A stretch of DNA of 11,762 nucleotides from UMGS1696 sp964558485 (lineage in GTDB: Bacteria > Bacillota > Clostridia > Oscillospirales > CAG-272). Shown here one piece after another: positions 1 to 6,857 of this stretch; positions within the stretch are counted from its first letter, which is position 1; every line of letters begins with the position of its first letter. The notes under the pieces were generated by a model. The model saw only the letters and a program-made list of their open reading frames with translations, made no database searches and was not told the origin of the DNA. Location: NCBI GenBank assembly GCA_964558485.1, contig CAZLED010000074.1:1-11762 (forward strand), written 5' to 3'. Position numbers and translations under genes: made by a program.

Positions 1-9
1 GATATACAT

Positions 10-975
10 ATGAAACTGAGAGTAGCAGAAGTCGGCATTGGTGGGATCAGCGGCGCCCATATTCCGTCCTGGAACCGGATGGAGGATGTGGAGCTGGTTG
101 CCATTTGCGACATCCGTCCGGAAATGATGGATCGGTTCGATGGACAGTTCACCGAGAACGCACCTCGGAAGTACACGGACTTTGATGAGATGATGGCCAA
201 GGAGACCTTTGATATTCTGGACATCACACTGCCCACTTATATGCACGCCGACTTTGCGGTCAAGGCGTTGGAAAAGGGCATCCACGTGGTATCGGAAAAG
301 CCCATCTCTCTCCACAAGTCGGACGTGGCCAGAGTGTACGGTGCTGCGGAAAAGGCAGGCAAAAACTTCATGGTGGCACACGTGCTGCGGTTCTGGCCGG
401 AATATATGTATCTGAAGGACTGCATGGACACCGGTCGGTTCGGCAAGCTCGTTTCCGGTACCATGACCCGTATCGGTGGTATCCCCACGTCCAGCTGGGA
501 CGGTTGGATGCAGGACCCGGAGCGTTCCGGTATGGTGCCCTTTGATCTGCACATCCACGACCTGGACTTCCTCGTCTACACCATGGGCAAGCCGGAGGTA
601 GAGCACATCTTCCACGGCATGGATTATATGCACACCATCTATAAATTCGGAGACGTACGCATCGCCTGTGAATCTGCCTGGTTCCATGCACCGGTGCAGT
701 TCCGTGCCACCTTCCGGATGCAGTTTGAAAAGGCCGTGCTGGAATTTGACGGCAGCAAACTGCGTATCTATAAGGAAGATCCCTGGGGTGCCGAAGACTT
801 GGACCTGAACAGCAGCGTGGAGGAAGGCAACTACATTCCCCAGTCCGACGGCTACTACAACGAGCTGCGGTATTTTGCCGACTGCGTAAAGGCTGGCAAG
901 AAGCCGGAGATCATGCAGCCCACAGAGCTGGAAGCCGTGCTGGACGTGATCGCCATGATCCAGGCCGCCAAGTAA
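10..975 (+). CDS. Gfo/Idh/MocA family NAD(P)-dependent oxidoreductase
   Basis: This 321-residue protein is probably a cytoplasmic sugar or sugar-derivative dehydrogenase. The N-terminal Rossmann fold carries the dinucleotide-binding motif GIGGISGAH at residues 9-17, and the family EKP motif lies at 96-98 (the Lys is normally catalytic). The C-terminal half has the usual second domain, with a His/Asp-rich stretch DLHIHDLD at 179-186 that matches the region where the family's catalytic His sits, and a typical tail (YYNELRYFADCVKAGKKP from 282). Length is normal for the family. The start at 10 is followed at once by the Rossmann strand; the ribosome binding site would sit at or beyond the window edge. 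It is the first visible gene of an apparent operon with GH13 and GH92 enzymes: the next start is 29 bases downstream. The family includes many substrates (inositol, glucose-fructose, N-acetyl sugars), so the substrate cannot be named. It could be preceded by further operon genes, such as transporters, outside the window. Confidence 0.93.
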   Translation: MKLRVAEVGIGGISGAHIPSWNRMEDVELVAICDIRPEMMDRFDGQFTENAPRKYTDFDEMMAKETFDILDITLPTYMHADFAVKALEKGIHVVSEKPISLHKSDVARVYGAAEKAGKNFMVAHVLRFWPEYMYLKDCMDTGRFGKLVSGTMTRIGGIPTSSWDGWMQDPERSGMVPFDLHIHDLDFLVYTMGKPEVEHIFHGMDYMHTIYKFGDVRIACESAWFHAPVQFRATFRMQFEKAVLEFDGSKLRIYKEDPWGAEDLDLNSSVEEGNYIPQSDGYYNELRYFADCVKAGKKPEIMQPTELEAVLDVIAMIQAAK

Positions 976-989
976 TACCGTCCTGTGCG

Positions 990-996
990 AAAGGAG
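990..996 (+). promoter_or_regulatory. Ribosome binding site of the GH13 gene
   Basis: AAAGGAG lies eight bases before the ATG at 1005 and supports that start over a GTG at 998 in another frame. The short gap to the previous stop (973-975) holds no promoter that I can see, which supports cotranscription. Confidence 0.75.
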
Positions 997-1004
997 CGTG
1001 TCAT

Positions 1005-2336
1005 ATGATCCAGAAAGCATTGACAGCCCCGGATTGGCTCACGTCCGGCGGTCTGTACCAGATCAATCCCCGAACGTTTTCCGCAGAGGGCACCATCGCT
1101 GCGGTGACCAAGGAGCTGCCGTATCTGGCGTCCTTGGGCTTTGCCACCATCTATCTCTGCCCCATTTTCACCGCCGACGATTCCGAGAATCGGGACAACT
1201 GGAGCAAACGGCAGAAGGCCTCCGAGACCGAGAATCCGAAAAATCCCTATCGGATGAACGACTATTTTTCCATCGATACAGAATACGGCACCATGGAGGA
1301 TCTGGCGGCCTGCGTGAAGGAATGCCACCGTTTGGGTATGCGCCTGCTGCTGGATCTGGTGTACCTTCATATTGGTCCCAACGCCACCATGCTGCAGACC
1401 CATCCGGAATTTGCCAAGCAGCACCCGGACGGCAGCTTCATCAACGGTGCCTGGAACTTCCCACTGTTAGACTTCCATCACCCCGGACTGCGAGAGACCT
1501 TGTGGTGCAACATGGTGTACTACGTCAGCGTACTGGATGTGGACGGCTTCCGCTGTGACGTGGGAGACGGCGTGCCGCTGGATTTCTGGGCAGAGGGCAG
1601 ACGGCGCATTCGTACCGTGAAGCCCGATGCGGTGCTGATCAACGAAGGTTCCCTTGGAGACACACTGCTGTCCGGCTTCGATGCCATCTACGGCTTCTCC
1701 TGGCACTGCGCCGTGTACGATGTACTCACCGGTGCCAAAGACGCCTCTGCCCTGCGAAAGGATTGGGAGCGCACCCACAACACATATCCCATGGGCAGTA
1801 TCATTCTCCGGGACATGGACAACCACGATACCGTCACCGACTGGGACGAGCGGATCGAAATCTTAGCCGGACACCGAGGCATGGATCTGATCGAAGTCAT
1901 GAACTTTGCCATGGACGGGATCCCCATGGTGTACTGCGGCAACGAGCTTTGCGATGAAACGGAGCTGAGTATGTTCGCCAACCGATTCCATCCCGGCCGG
2001 TTCCATCCAACCGACCGCAGCGACGAAAGCAAGTCCACGCCACAGGCCAAGAGACGGCAGGAGATTCTTCGTACCATGAACAGTCTGCGCCGGGAAGACG
2101 CGCTGTTCCGACACGGCGAAGTGGCCTTCTGGGATGGAGAGCTGCCGGAGATGGTCACAGGCTTTTCCCGTACGTTGGCAGAACAAACCGTGTGGTTCTT
2201 TGGCAACTTCGGTAACGATACCGTGACCTTTGCACTGCCGGGGAAACCGGAGGACGTGATCCTGTCCGATGGTGCAAAATGGCAGGATGGCATGGTGACG
2301 TTGTCGGACAAGGGCTACCTGTTGTATCGTGCGTGA
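1005..2336 (+). CDS. GH13 alpha-amylase family glycosidase, compact
   Basis: This 443-residue protein is a (beta/alpha)8-barrel hydrolase or transglycosidase acting on alpha-glucosidic bonds. An N-terminal strand (YQINPRTFS, 18-26) opens the barrel. Region I is DLVYLH at 117-122, region II is GFRCD at 181-185 with the predicted nucleophile Asp185, region III is INEG at 212-215 with the predicted acid/base Glu214, and region IV is NHD at 273-275 with the transition-state-stabilising Asp275. All three catalytic acids are therefore present. Region I is atypical: the usual Asn before the His is Leu121. A short C-terminal beta domain follows from about residue 370. No signal peptide is visible, so it should be cytoplasmic. 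It lies between an oxidoreductase and a GH92 gene, 26 bases ahead of the latter, which suggests a shared oligosaccharide pathway. The exact specificity (sucrose phosphorylase-like, alpha-glucosidase, trehalose-type or other) cannot be read from sequence alone. Confidence 0.9.
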   Translation: MIQKALTAPDWLTSGGLYQINPRTFSAEGTIAAVTKELPYLASLGFATIYLCPIFTADDSENRDNWSKRQKASETENPKNPYRMNDYFSIDTEYGTMEDLAACVKECHRLGMRLLLDLVYLHIGPNATMLQTHPEFAKQHPDGSFINGAWNFPLLDFHHPGLRETLWCNMVYYVSVLDVDGFRCDVGDGVPLDFWAEGRRRIRTVKPDAVLINEGSLGDTLLSGFDAIYGFSWHCAVYDVLTGAKDASALRKDWERTHNTYPMGSIILRDMDNHDTVTDWDERIEILAGHRGMDLIEVMNFAMDGIPMVYCGNELCDETELSMFANRFHPGRFHPTDRSDESKSTPQAKRRQEILRTMNSLRREDALFRHGEVAFWDGELPEMVTGFSRTLAEQTVWFFGNFGNDTVTFALPGKPEDVILSDGAKWQDGMVTLSDKGYLLYRA

Positions 2337-2362
2337 TCATGTTAGGTGAAAGGAAGTATAAT

Positions 2363-4336
2363 ATGAATTATTTACCATATGTATATAACCGTATGGGAAC
2401 CGCTTCTGTACCTCGGTTTTCCCATGGCAACACCCTGCCGTATACCCAGATCCCCTGGGCCATGGTGGGCTTTGTGCCCCAGACCAACGGCAGAAACGGC
2501 GGCTGGTATTTCCATGCCCACGACCATTCGCTGGAAGGGATCCGGCTCACCCACCAGCCCAGCCCCTGGATCGGCGACTATGGCACCATCCTGCTGACGC
2601 CTCAATCCGGTACCCGTGGATTGTACGAAGACTACGCCGGCGGTTGGTCTGGCTATCGACCGGACGAAGCCGTGATGCAGCCGGATCTGCTGTCCCTGCG
2701 TTTTCTGCGGCAGAGATGCACCTTCTCCCTGACGCCCACCGAACGAGGTGCCATGGTGCAGCTGCACTTTGACCGGACGCAGAACATGGGTCTGACGATC
2801 TATCCGCTGCAAGGGGACAACCACTGGCAGTACGACCCGGCAAGCGGACTTCTGACCGGCTGGACCACAGGCCACAACCAGGACAAGCCCGTGGACTTCA
2901 AAATGCACATCGTGCTGCGCTTCGATAAGACTGCCATCGATGCCACCGGTTCCCACAGCTTTGCCGTAAACGGACTGGGAGAGGGCTACCATCTGGCCTT
3001 TACTGTGCCGGATGTGGAGGGCAGCCTGGCAATTTCCTATATCTCCCCGGAACAGGCGCTCTACAATCTGCAAACGGAAACGGCAGGGAAGAGCTTTAAT
3101 GACGTACAAAAAGCCGCCGCCGCACAGTGGGAAGAATACTTAGGTCGTCTGCCCATCGAAGCGGACGAAGATACCCTTGCCACCTTCTATTCCTGCCTGT
3201 ACCGGACAGCGCTGTTCCCACATAAGGCCTGGGAGATCGACTGTGCCACCGGCGAAAAGGTGCATTATTCTCCGTTCACGGGCAAGAAGGAGCCTGGCGT
3301 GCGCTACACCGACAACGGCTTCTGGGACACCTATCGCACCGTGTTCCCGCTGTACAGCAAGATCGCACGGCAGGAATACGCTGAGATCCTGGATGGCTTT
3401 GTGGCCGATTACCGGGACGGCGGCTGGCTGCCTCGCTGGCCTTCCTTTGGGGAAGTGGGTTGTATGCCTTCCACACTGATCGATGCCGTGATCGCCGATG
3501 CGGTGGTCCATGGGATCGGCGACAAAAAGCTGTGGCAGGATGCGCTGGACGGCATGATCAAGCACGCCAACCACAACGGTCCGGAGCCTCGCTATGGCCG
3601 TAACGGTGCAGAGGAATACTGTCAGCTGGGCTACGTGCCACGGGATAAGTACCATGAGTCCGTGAACCTGACGCTGGACGCTGCCTATGGGGACTATTGC
3701 ATTGCCAGAGTGGCTGAGGTGCTGGGCTATGATGCGGATTTTGTAGCAGAATACGACCGTCGCAGCAAGAACTACAAGAACCTGTTCGATCCGGAGACCG
3801 GCTTCATGCGTGGCAGAGACACCGCAGGCAACATGGCACCGAACTTTGATCCCCTGCGTTGGGGTGGCGAATACACCGAAGGCTGTGCCTGGCAGTCCAC
3901 CTTTGCGGTGCCCCACGATGTAGAGGGTTTGGCAGAGCTGTATGGCGGTCGTGAGAAGCTGCTTGCCAAGCTGGACGAGCTGTTCGCCACGGCACCGGAA
4001 TACACCGTAGACGGCTACGGTGGAGAGATCCACGAAATGACGGAAATGGCAGCGGTGGACTTCGGCCAGTGTGCCATCTCCAACCAGCCGTCCTTCCATT
4101 TCCCCTTCCTGTACGCACTGTTGGGTGAAACGGAAAAGGCAGACCAGTGGGTCAAAAAGCTGGTCACCGTGTTCCACGCCACACCGGACGGCTATCCGGG
4201 AGACGAAGACAACGGCGCCACCTCAGCCTGGTACATCTTTGCCGTGCTGGGACTGTATCCGGTATGCCCGGGGAAGCCCAACGAAGCTGGATACGCACAC
4301 ACGAAGGCACTGGTGAAGCTGCTGCGAGAACTGTAA
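2363..4336 (+). CDS. GH92 family glycosidase (alpha-mannosidase family), C-terminally short
   Basis: This protein has 657 residues when started at the ATG at 2363, which follows GGTGAAAGGAAG (2344-2355). An upstream in-frame ATG at 2279 lies inside the GH13 gene and is unlikely. GH92 enzymes are calcium-dependent inverting exo-alpha-mannosidases. The N-terminal beta domain shows the GNTLPYTQIPWAM stretch (22-34) and RLTHQPSPWIGDYG (61-74). The alpha/alpha barrel contains DTYRTVFPL (322-330), DGGWLPRWPSFGEVG (352-366), YTEGCAW (504-510, Glu506 the likely acid) and GDEDNGATSAW (613-623, the Asp-bearing base/calcium region). NQPSFHF replaces the more usual NEP-type motif at 574-580. There is no signal peptide, so it is probably cytoplasmic. 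After LYPVCPG (631-637) the protein ends within 20 residues, whereas the family normally continues for roughly 100 residues of beta-sheet domain. Truncation is therefore likely and activity uncertain. Family assignment is firm; mannose specificity is inferred from the family. Confidence 0.88.
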   Translation: MNYLPYVYNRMGTASVPRFSHGNTLPYTQIPWAMVGFVPQTNGRNGGWYFHAHDHSLEGIRLTHQPSPWIGDYGTILLTPQSGTRGLYEDYAGGWSGYRPDEAVMQPDLLSLRFLRQRCTFSLTPTERGAMVQLHFDRTQNMGLTIYPLQGDNHWQYDPASGLLTGWTTGHNQDKPVDFKMHIVLRFDKTAIDATGSHSFAVNGLGEGYHLAFTVPDVEGSLAISYISPEQALYNLQTETAGKSFNDVQKAAAAQWEEYLGRLPIEADEDTLATFYSCLYRTALFPHKAWEIDCATGEKVHYSPFTGKKEPGVRYTDNGFWDTYRTVFPLYSKIARQEYAEILDGFVADYRDGGWLPRWPSFGEVGCMPSTLIDAVIADAVVHGIGDKKLWQDALDGMIKHANHNGPEPRYGRNGAEEYCQLGYVPRDKYHESVNLTLDAAYGDYCIARVAEVLGYDADFVAEYDRRSKNYKNLFDPETGFMRGRDTAGNMAPNFDPLRWGGEYTEGCAWQSTFAVPHDVEGLAELYGGREKLLAKLDELFATAPEYTVDGYGGEIHEMTEMAAVDFGQCAISNQPSFHFPFLYALLGETEKADQWVKKLVTVFHATPDGYPGDEDNGATSAWYIFAVLGLYPVCPGKPNEAGYAHTKALVKLLREL

Positions 4337-4345
4337 AACCATAGA

Positions 4346-4377
4346 AAAAAGAGGATGTTGCAAGGCATCCTCTTTTT
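4346..4377 (+). terminator. Intrinsic terminator of the sugar operon
   Basis: A 12-base-pair stem (AAAAAGAGGATG pairing with CATCCTCTTTTT) encloses an 8-base loop, and its 3' side ends in five T residues. It starts ten bases after the GH92 stop. Because the left arm begins with a run of A, it could also terminate transcription arriving from the right on the opposite strand. Confidence 0.88.
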
Positions 4378-4407
4378 GGGTTGCACAATGGAAGGAGCAC
4401 CATCTTC

Positions 4408-4494
4408 TCCTTTGGGGTTATGCTTGACGATATTTTCCAAAACTTCTGTGGAAGGCGTGCCGGGATAGCCCGTGACCACCTGTACACCGGCGGC
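4408..4494 (-). pseudogene. iorA: Remnant of indolepyruvate ferredoxin oxidoreductase alpha subunit gene
   Basis: On the minus strand this stretch encodes about 29 residues reading AAGVQVVTGYPGTPSTEV followed by LENIVKHNPKG. This closely resembles the N-terminal part of IorA, the thiamine-diphosphate-dependent alpha subunit that oxidises aryl pyruvates, where a GYPGTPSTE motif follows the first helix. Neither the usual upstream start (a GNEA-type segment) nor the downstream thiamine-binding body is present. The frame runs on into unrelated sequence and into the terminator hairpin. It is therefore a fossil fragment rather than a working gene. It lies just downstream of the shortened GH92 gene, so both may reflect one deletion event. 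The match was recognised by eye without a database search. Confidence 0.65.
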
Positions 4495-4521
4495 AGGCAC
4501 GAAAAATTTACGAAATCCCTC

Positions 4522-4550
4522 TTGCTTTTCCCGAAAATGCGTGGTATACT
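4522..4550 (+). promoter_or_regulatory. Sigma-A-type promoter of trmO
   Basis: The -35 element TTGCTT (4522-4527) and -10 element TATACT (4545-4550) are separated by 17 bases. A TG one base before the -10 (4542-4543) makes it an extended -10 promoter. Transcription would begin about 35 bases before the trmO start at 4591, just after the upstream terminator has ended the sugar operon, so trmO is an independent unit. Confidence 0.75.
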
Positions 4551-4590
4551 TATTATTATTCGGAAACATTCATGTAACCAAGGAGACGCT

Positions 4591-5274
4591 ATGGAGCTGC
4601 AAGTGATCGCACATATTCGAAACGATTTTACCGGCAAGTTCGGCATTCCCCGGCAAAGTGGCCTGGCAGCGGTGGAGTCTACGATCGTGTTCACGCCCAC
4701 CTACCGGGATCCCGATGCCCTGCGGGGACTGGACGGCTATTCACACCTTTGGCTCCTGTGGCAGTTTTCCGAGAACGTACAAACCACCGCTGCACAAAAC
4801 GGGCACTGGAATCCCACGGTGCGGCCGCCGAAGCTGGGTGGGAATACCCGTATGGGCGTGTTTGCGACCCGTTCTCCCTATCGCCCAAACCCCATCGGCC
4901 TGTCCTCTGTGACTTTGGTGCGAATCCAGTGGGATACACCGGAGGGTGCTGTGCTGGTGGTCCGTGGTGCGGATCTGATGAACGGCACGCCCATCTTCGA
5001 TATCAAGCCCTATCTGCCCTACACCGACGCCCATCCGGAAGCCAGGGACGGTTTTGCCCTGACCACCACGCCGCTGGCCGTCCGATGCGATGACAGGTGG
5101 CTCTCCCGTATGCCGCCGGAGATGCGAGAGGGACTGCTTTCGGCGCTGGCCCAGGATCCACGACCTGCCTACCAGAAGGATCCCAACCGGATCTACGCCA
5201 TGTCCTTTGGAAAATACACCGTTTCCTTTGTGGTGGCAGAGGATGTGCTGACGGTGGTACAGATCGAAGGGTAA
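4591..5274 (+). CDS. trmO: tRNA (N6-threonylcarbamoyladenosine(37)-N6)-methyltransferase TrmO
   Basis: TrmO (YaeB/TsaA family) methylates t6A at position 37 of threonine tRNAs using S-adenosylmethionine, giving m6t6A, and acts in the cytoplasm. The 227-residue protein has the family hallmarks in order: IRNDFTGKFGIPRQSGL (9-25), FATRSPYRPNPIGLS (91-105), DLMNGTPIFDIKPYLPYTD (128-146) and the C-terminal AQDPRPAYQKD (187-197). Length is normal. The ATG at 4591 is chosen because AAGGAG lies six bases before it (4580-4585) and because family homology begins there. An in-frame upstream ATG at 4384 would add residues that run through the promoter and the iorA remnant, so I reject it. It has its own promoter and no gene partner in the window. 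Confidence 0.93.
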   Translation: MELQVIAHIRNDFTGKFGIPRQSGLAAVESTIVFTPTYRDPDALRGLDGYSHLWLLWQFSENVQTTAAQNGHWNPTVRPPKLGGNTRMGVFATRSPYRPNPIGLSSVTLVRIQWDTPEGAVLVVRGADLMNGTPIFDIKPYLPYTDAHPEARDGFALTTTPLAVRCDDRWLSRMPPEMREGLLSALAQDPRPAYQKDPNRIYAMSFGKYTVSFVVAEDVLTVVQIEG

Positions 5275-5428
5275 ATGGCATTTACTTTTTGAAAAACTTT
5301 TTTGCATAAACTTTGGTAATTTGTGGCAACACTGGCAGAGAACTGGTAAAAATTTTATTTTGTTGTGGGAAAACGTGCAAACAGACGAAAAAAAACTGCG
5401 TTTTTTATAAAAAATCCTTATTTCCCTA

Positions 5429-5457
5429 TTGAAAAACCACAAAAAATCATGTAAAAT
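5429..5457 (+). promoter_or_regulatory. Sigma-A-type promoter of the CdaR-like gene
   Basis: TTGAAA (5429-5434) and TAAAAT (5452-5457) are separated by 17 bases within an AT-rich gap, 56 bases before the regulator's ATG. The remainder of the 5275-5512 gap is strongly AT-rich with several A and T runs. It has only a weak A/T hairpin near 5390-5406 and no clear terminator for trmO. Confidence 0.65.
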
Positions 5458-5512
5458 ATAGTGTAGTATATACAATTTCTTATTTTATCAGGTAGAACGA
5501 AAGGGGCATCCT

Positions 5513-6598
5513 ATGTCAAATCGGCTGTTTCAAGGAATCATTCATCAAATGAGAGATGCGGTAGACCGTGTGATCGGCGTGATCGACGACAACGGCGTGA
5601 TCATTGCGTGCAGCGAGCTGGTCAAAATCGGAGAAATGCGACAGGGGGTGCGGGATGAACTGGCCTATACATCGGATACGGTCACGTCCGGCGGCTACAC
5701 CTACAAGTCCATCGGTACCGGCTCCAAGTGGGAGTACATCGTATTCATCGAAGGAGAAGATAAGTTTGCCGAAAAGATGGCAACGGTGCTGTCTGTCTCT
5801 CTGTCCAACATCAAGAATCTGTACGACGAGAAGTACGACAAGAGCTCGTTTATCAAAAACATCATCTTGGATAACATCCTGCCCAGCGATATTTACATCA
5901 AGTCCAAGGAGCTGCGGTTCAATGCGGAGGAAAGCCGTGTGGTATTCCTCATCAAGTTCCACACCAAGTCCGATGTGCTGTCCTTTGATATGGTACAGAA
6001 CATTTTCCCGGACAAGAACAAGGACTACGTGATCTCCACCGGCGAACAGGACATCGTGCTGGTCAAGGAGATCAAGCCCAACACGGATGTGAAGGATATC
6101 GAAAAGATCGCTCGTGGCATCGCCGACACTCTGAACTCTGAATTCTACACCAAGGTATCCATCGGTATCGGTACCGTGGTGGACAACATCAAGGACCTTG
6201 CCAAGTCCTATAAGGAAGCACAGGTCGCTCTGGAAGTGGGCAAGGTATTCGACACCGAAAAGAGCATCGTCAGCTACGAAAACCTGGGCATCGGCCGTCT
6301 GATCTATCAGCTGCCCACCACCCTGTGTGAAATGTTCCTGCAGGAAGTGTTCAAGAACGGCAGCCTGGATGCGCTGGACCGTGAGACCCTCATGACCATC
6401 CAGTGCTTCTTCGAGAACAACCTGAACGTGTCCGAAACTTCCCGGAAGCTGTTCGTACACCGGAATACCCTGGTGTATCGTCTGGAAAAGATCCGCAAGC
6501 TCACCGGCCTGGATCTGCGGGAATTCGACCATGCCATCACCTTCAAGGTGGCGCTCATGGTCAAGCGGTACCTGACCACCAAGCCTGTCAAGTATTAA
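5513..6598 (+). CDS. CdaR/PucR family transcriptional regulator with C-terminal helix-turn-helix
   Basis: This 361-residue protein is probably a cytoplasmic DNA-binding regulator. The N-terminal part (about 5-105) resembles the sugar-diacid recognition domain of CdaR: an initial helix, then VIGVIDDNGVIIACS (20-34) and KIGEMRQG (38-45). The middle (about 140-250) looks like the GGDEF-related domain of this family, with VSIGIGTVVDNIKDLAKSY at 215-233. The C-terminal 60 residues carry the PucR-type helix-turn-helix: NLNVSETSRKLFVHRNTLVY (303-322) followed by RLEKIRKLTGLDL (323-335). AAAGGGG (5500-5506) precedes the ATG at 5513, and a promoter lies at 5429-5457. The gene lies upstream of ftsE, 259 bases away and in the same orientation. 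Its effector is unknown. In CdaR the ligands are sugar acids such as glycerate or glucarate, but that cannot be assumed here. Confidence 0.88.
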   Translation: MSNRLFQGIIHQMRDAVDRVIGVIDDNGVIIACSELVKIGEMRQGVRDELAYTSDTVTSGGYTYKSIGTGSKWEYIVFIEGEDKFAEKMATVLSVSLSNIKNLYDEKYDKSSFIKNIILDNILPSDIYIKSKELRFNAEESRVVFLIKFHTKSDVLSFDMVQNIFPDKNKDYVISTGEQDIVLVKEIKPNTDVKDIEKIARGIADTLNSEFYTKVSIGIGTVVDNIKDLAKSYKEAQVALEVGKVFDTEKSIVSYENLGIGRLIYQLPTTLCEMFLQEVFKNGSLDALDRETLMTIQCFFENNLNVSETSRKLFVHRNTLVYRLEKIRKLTGLDLREFDHAITFKVALMVKRYLTTKPVKY

Positions 6599-6634
6599 AC
6601 GTATATTAAATGTAAAGCCAAAAAAGCTTGACAG
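6585..6634. repeat. Inverted repeat straddling the end of the regulator gene
   Basis: CTGTCAAG (6585-6592) and CTTGACAG (6627-6634) are perfect 8-base complements 34 bases apart, with the regulator's stop codon between them. The right arm is followed by two tandem TCAACTTT copies (6642-6657). It lacks a compact GC stem and a T tail, so it is a weak terminator candidate at best and could equally be a protein-binding site or chance. The rest of the gap to 6857 shows no gene and no convincing promoter. Confidence 0.3.
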
Positions 6635-6857
6635 CGTCTATTCAACTTTTCAACTTTGTCTTTTATCTAAAATGGGGTGCATCTGCGTTTTTATGTGGGT
6701 GCTCCCTATTTGTGCATTTATGCGAAAAATTCACAGAACAGTCACGCTTTCGTTACAACGATTGTGGAAGCTGCTGTTTTTGTGCCGTGCTATGACCAAC
6801 AACACGGTGCGTATTGCTGCTTTGTCTATGGCGCATTCGTACCCATAAGGAATTACT

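Noticed and set aside
1..12. GATATACATATG at the first gene start is identical to a common expression-vector leader around an NdeI site
   Set aside because: The downstream genes are a natural bacterial operon, and a similar natural leader (GGATATACCATG) precedes the S41 protease gene at 10867-10878. The match is short and lies at the window edge, so vector contamination is not supported.
2279..2362. Upstream in-frame ATG extending the GH92 protein by 28 residues
   Set aside because: It overlaps the GH13 coding end, has no good ribosome binding site and lacks homology; the ATG at 2363 has a strong one.
4192..4569. Continuous minus-strand frame of 125 codons covering the iorA-like stretch
   Set aside because: Only the central 29 residues look like IorA; the rest is antisense of the GH92 end, the terminator hairpin and the trmO promoter, so it is not a gene.
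4384..4590. N-terminal extension of trmO
   Set aside because: It reads through the promoter and the antisense iorA remnant, and TrmO homology starts at 4591 behind a good ribosome binding site.
5388..5406. A/T-only hairpin (AAAAAAC-TGC-GTTTTTT) as terminator of trmO
   Set aside because: The stem has a single G-C pair in an A/T-rich region, too weak to call.
5450..5467. Possible WalR-type box (TGTAAA then TGTAGT) ahead of the regulator
   Set aside because: The spacing is six rather than five bases, the second half-site does not fit the consensus, and it overlaps the promoter of the regulator rather than of the hydrolases.
6628..6633. TTGACA as a -35 box for ftsE
   Set aside because: No acceptable -10 hexamer lies 16-18 bases downstream, and the sequence is already one arm of an inverted repeat.
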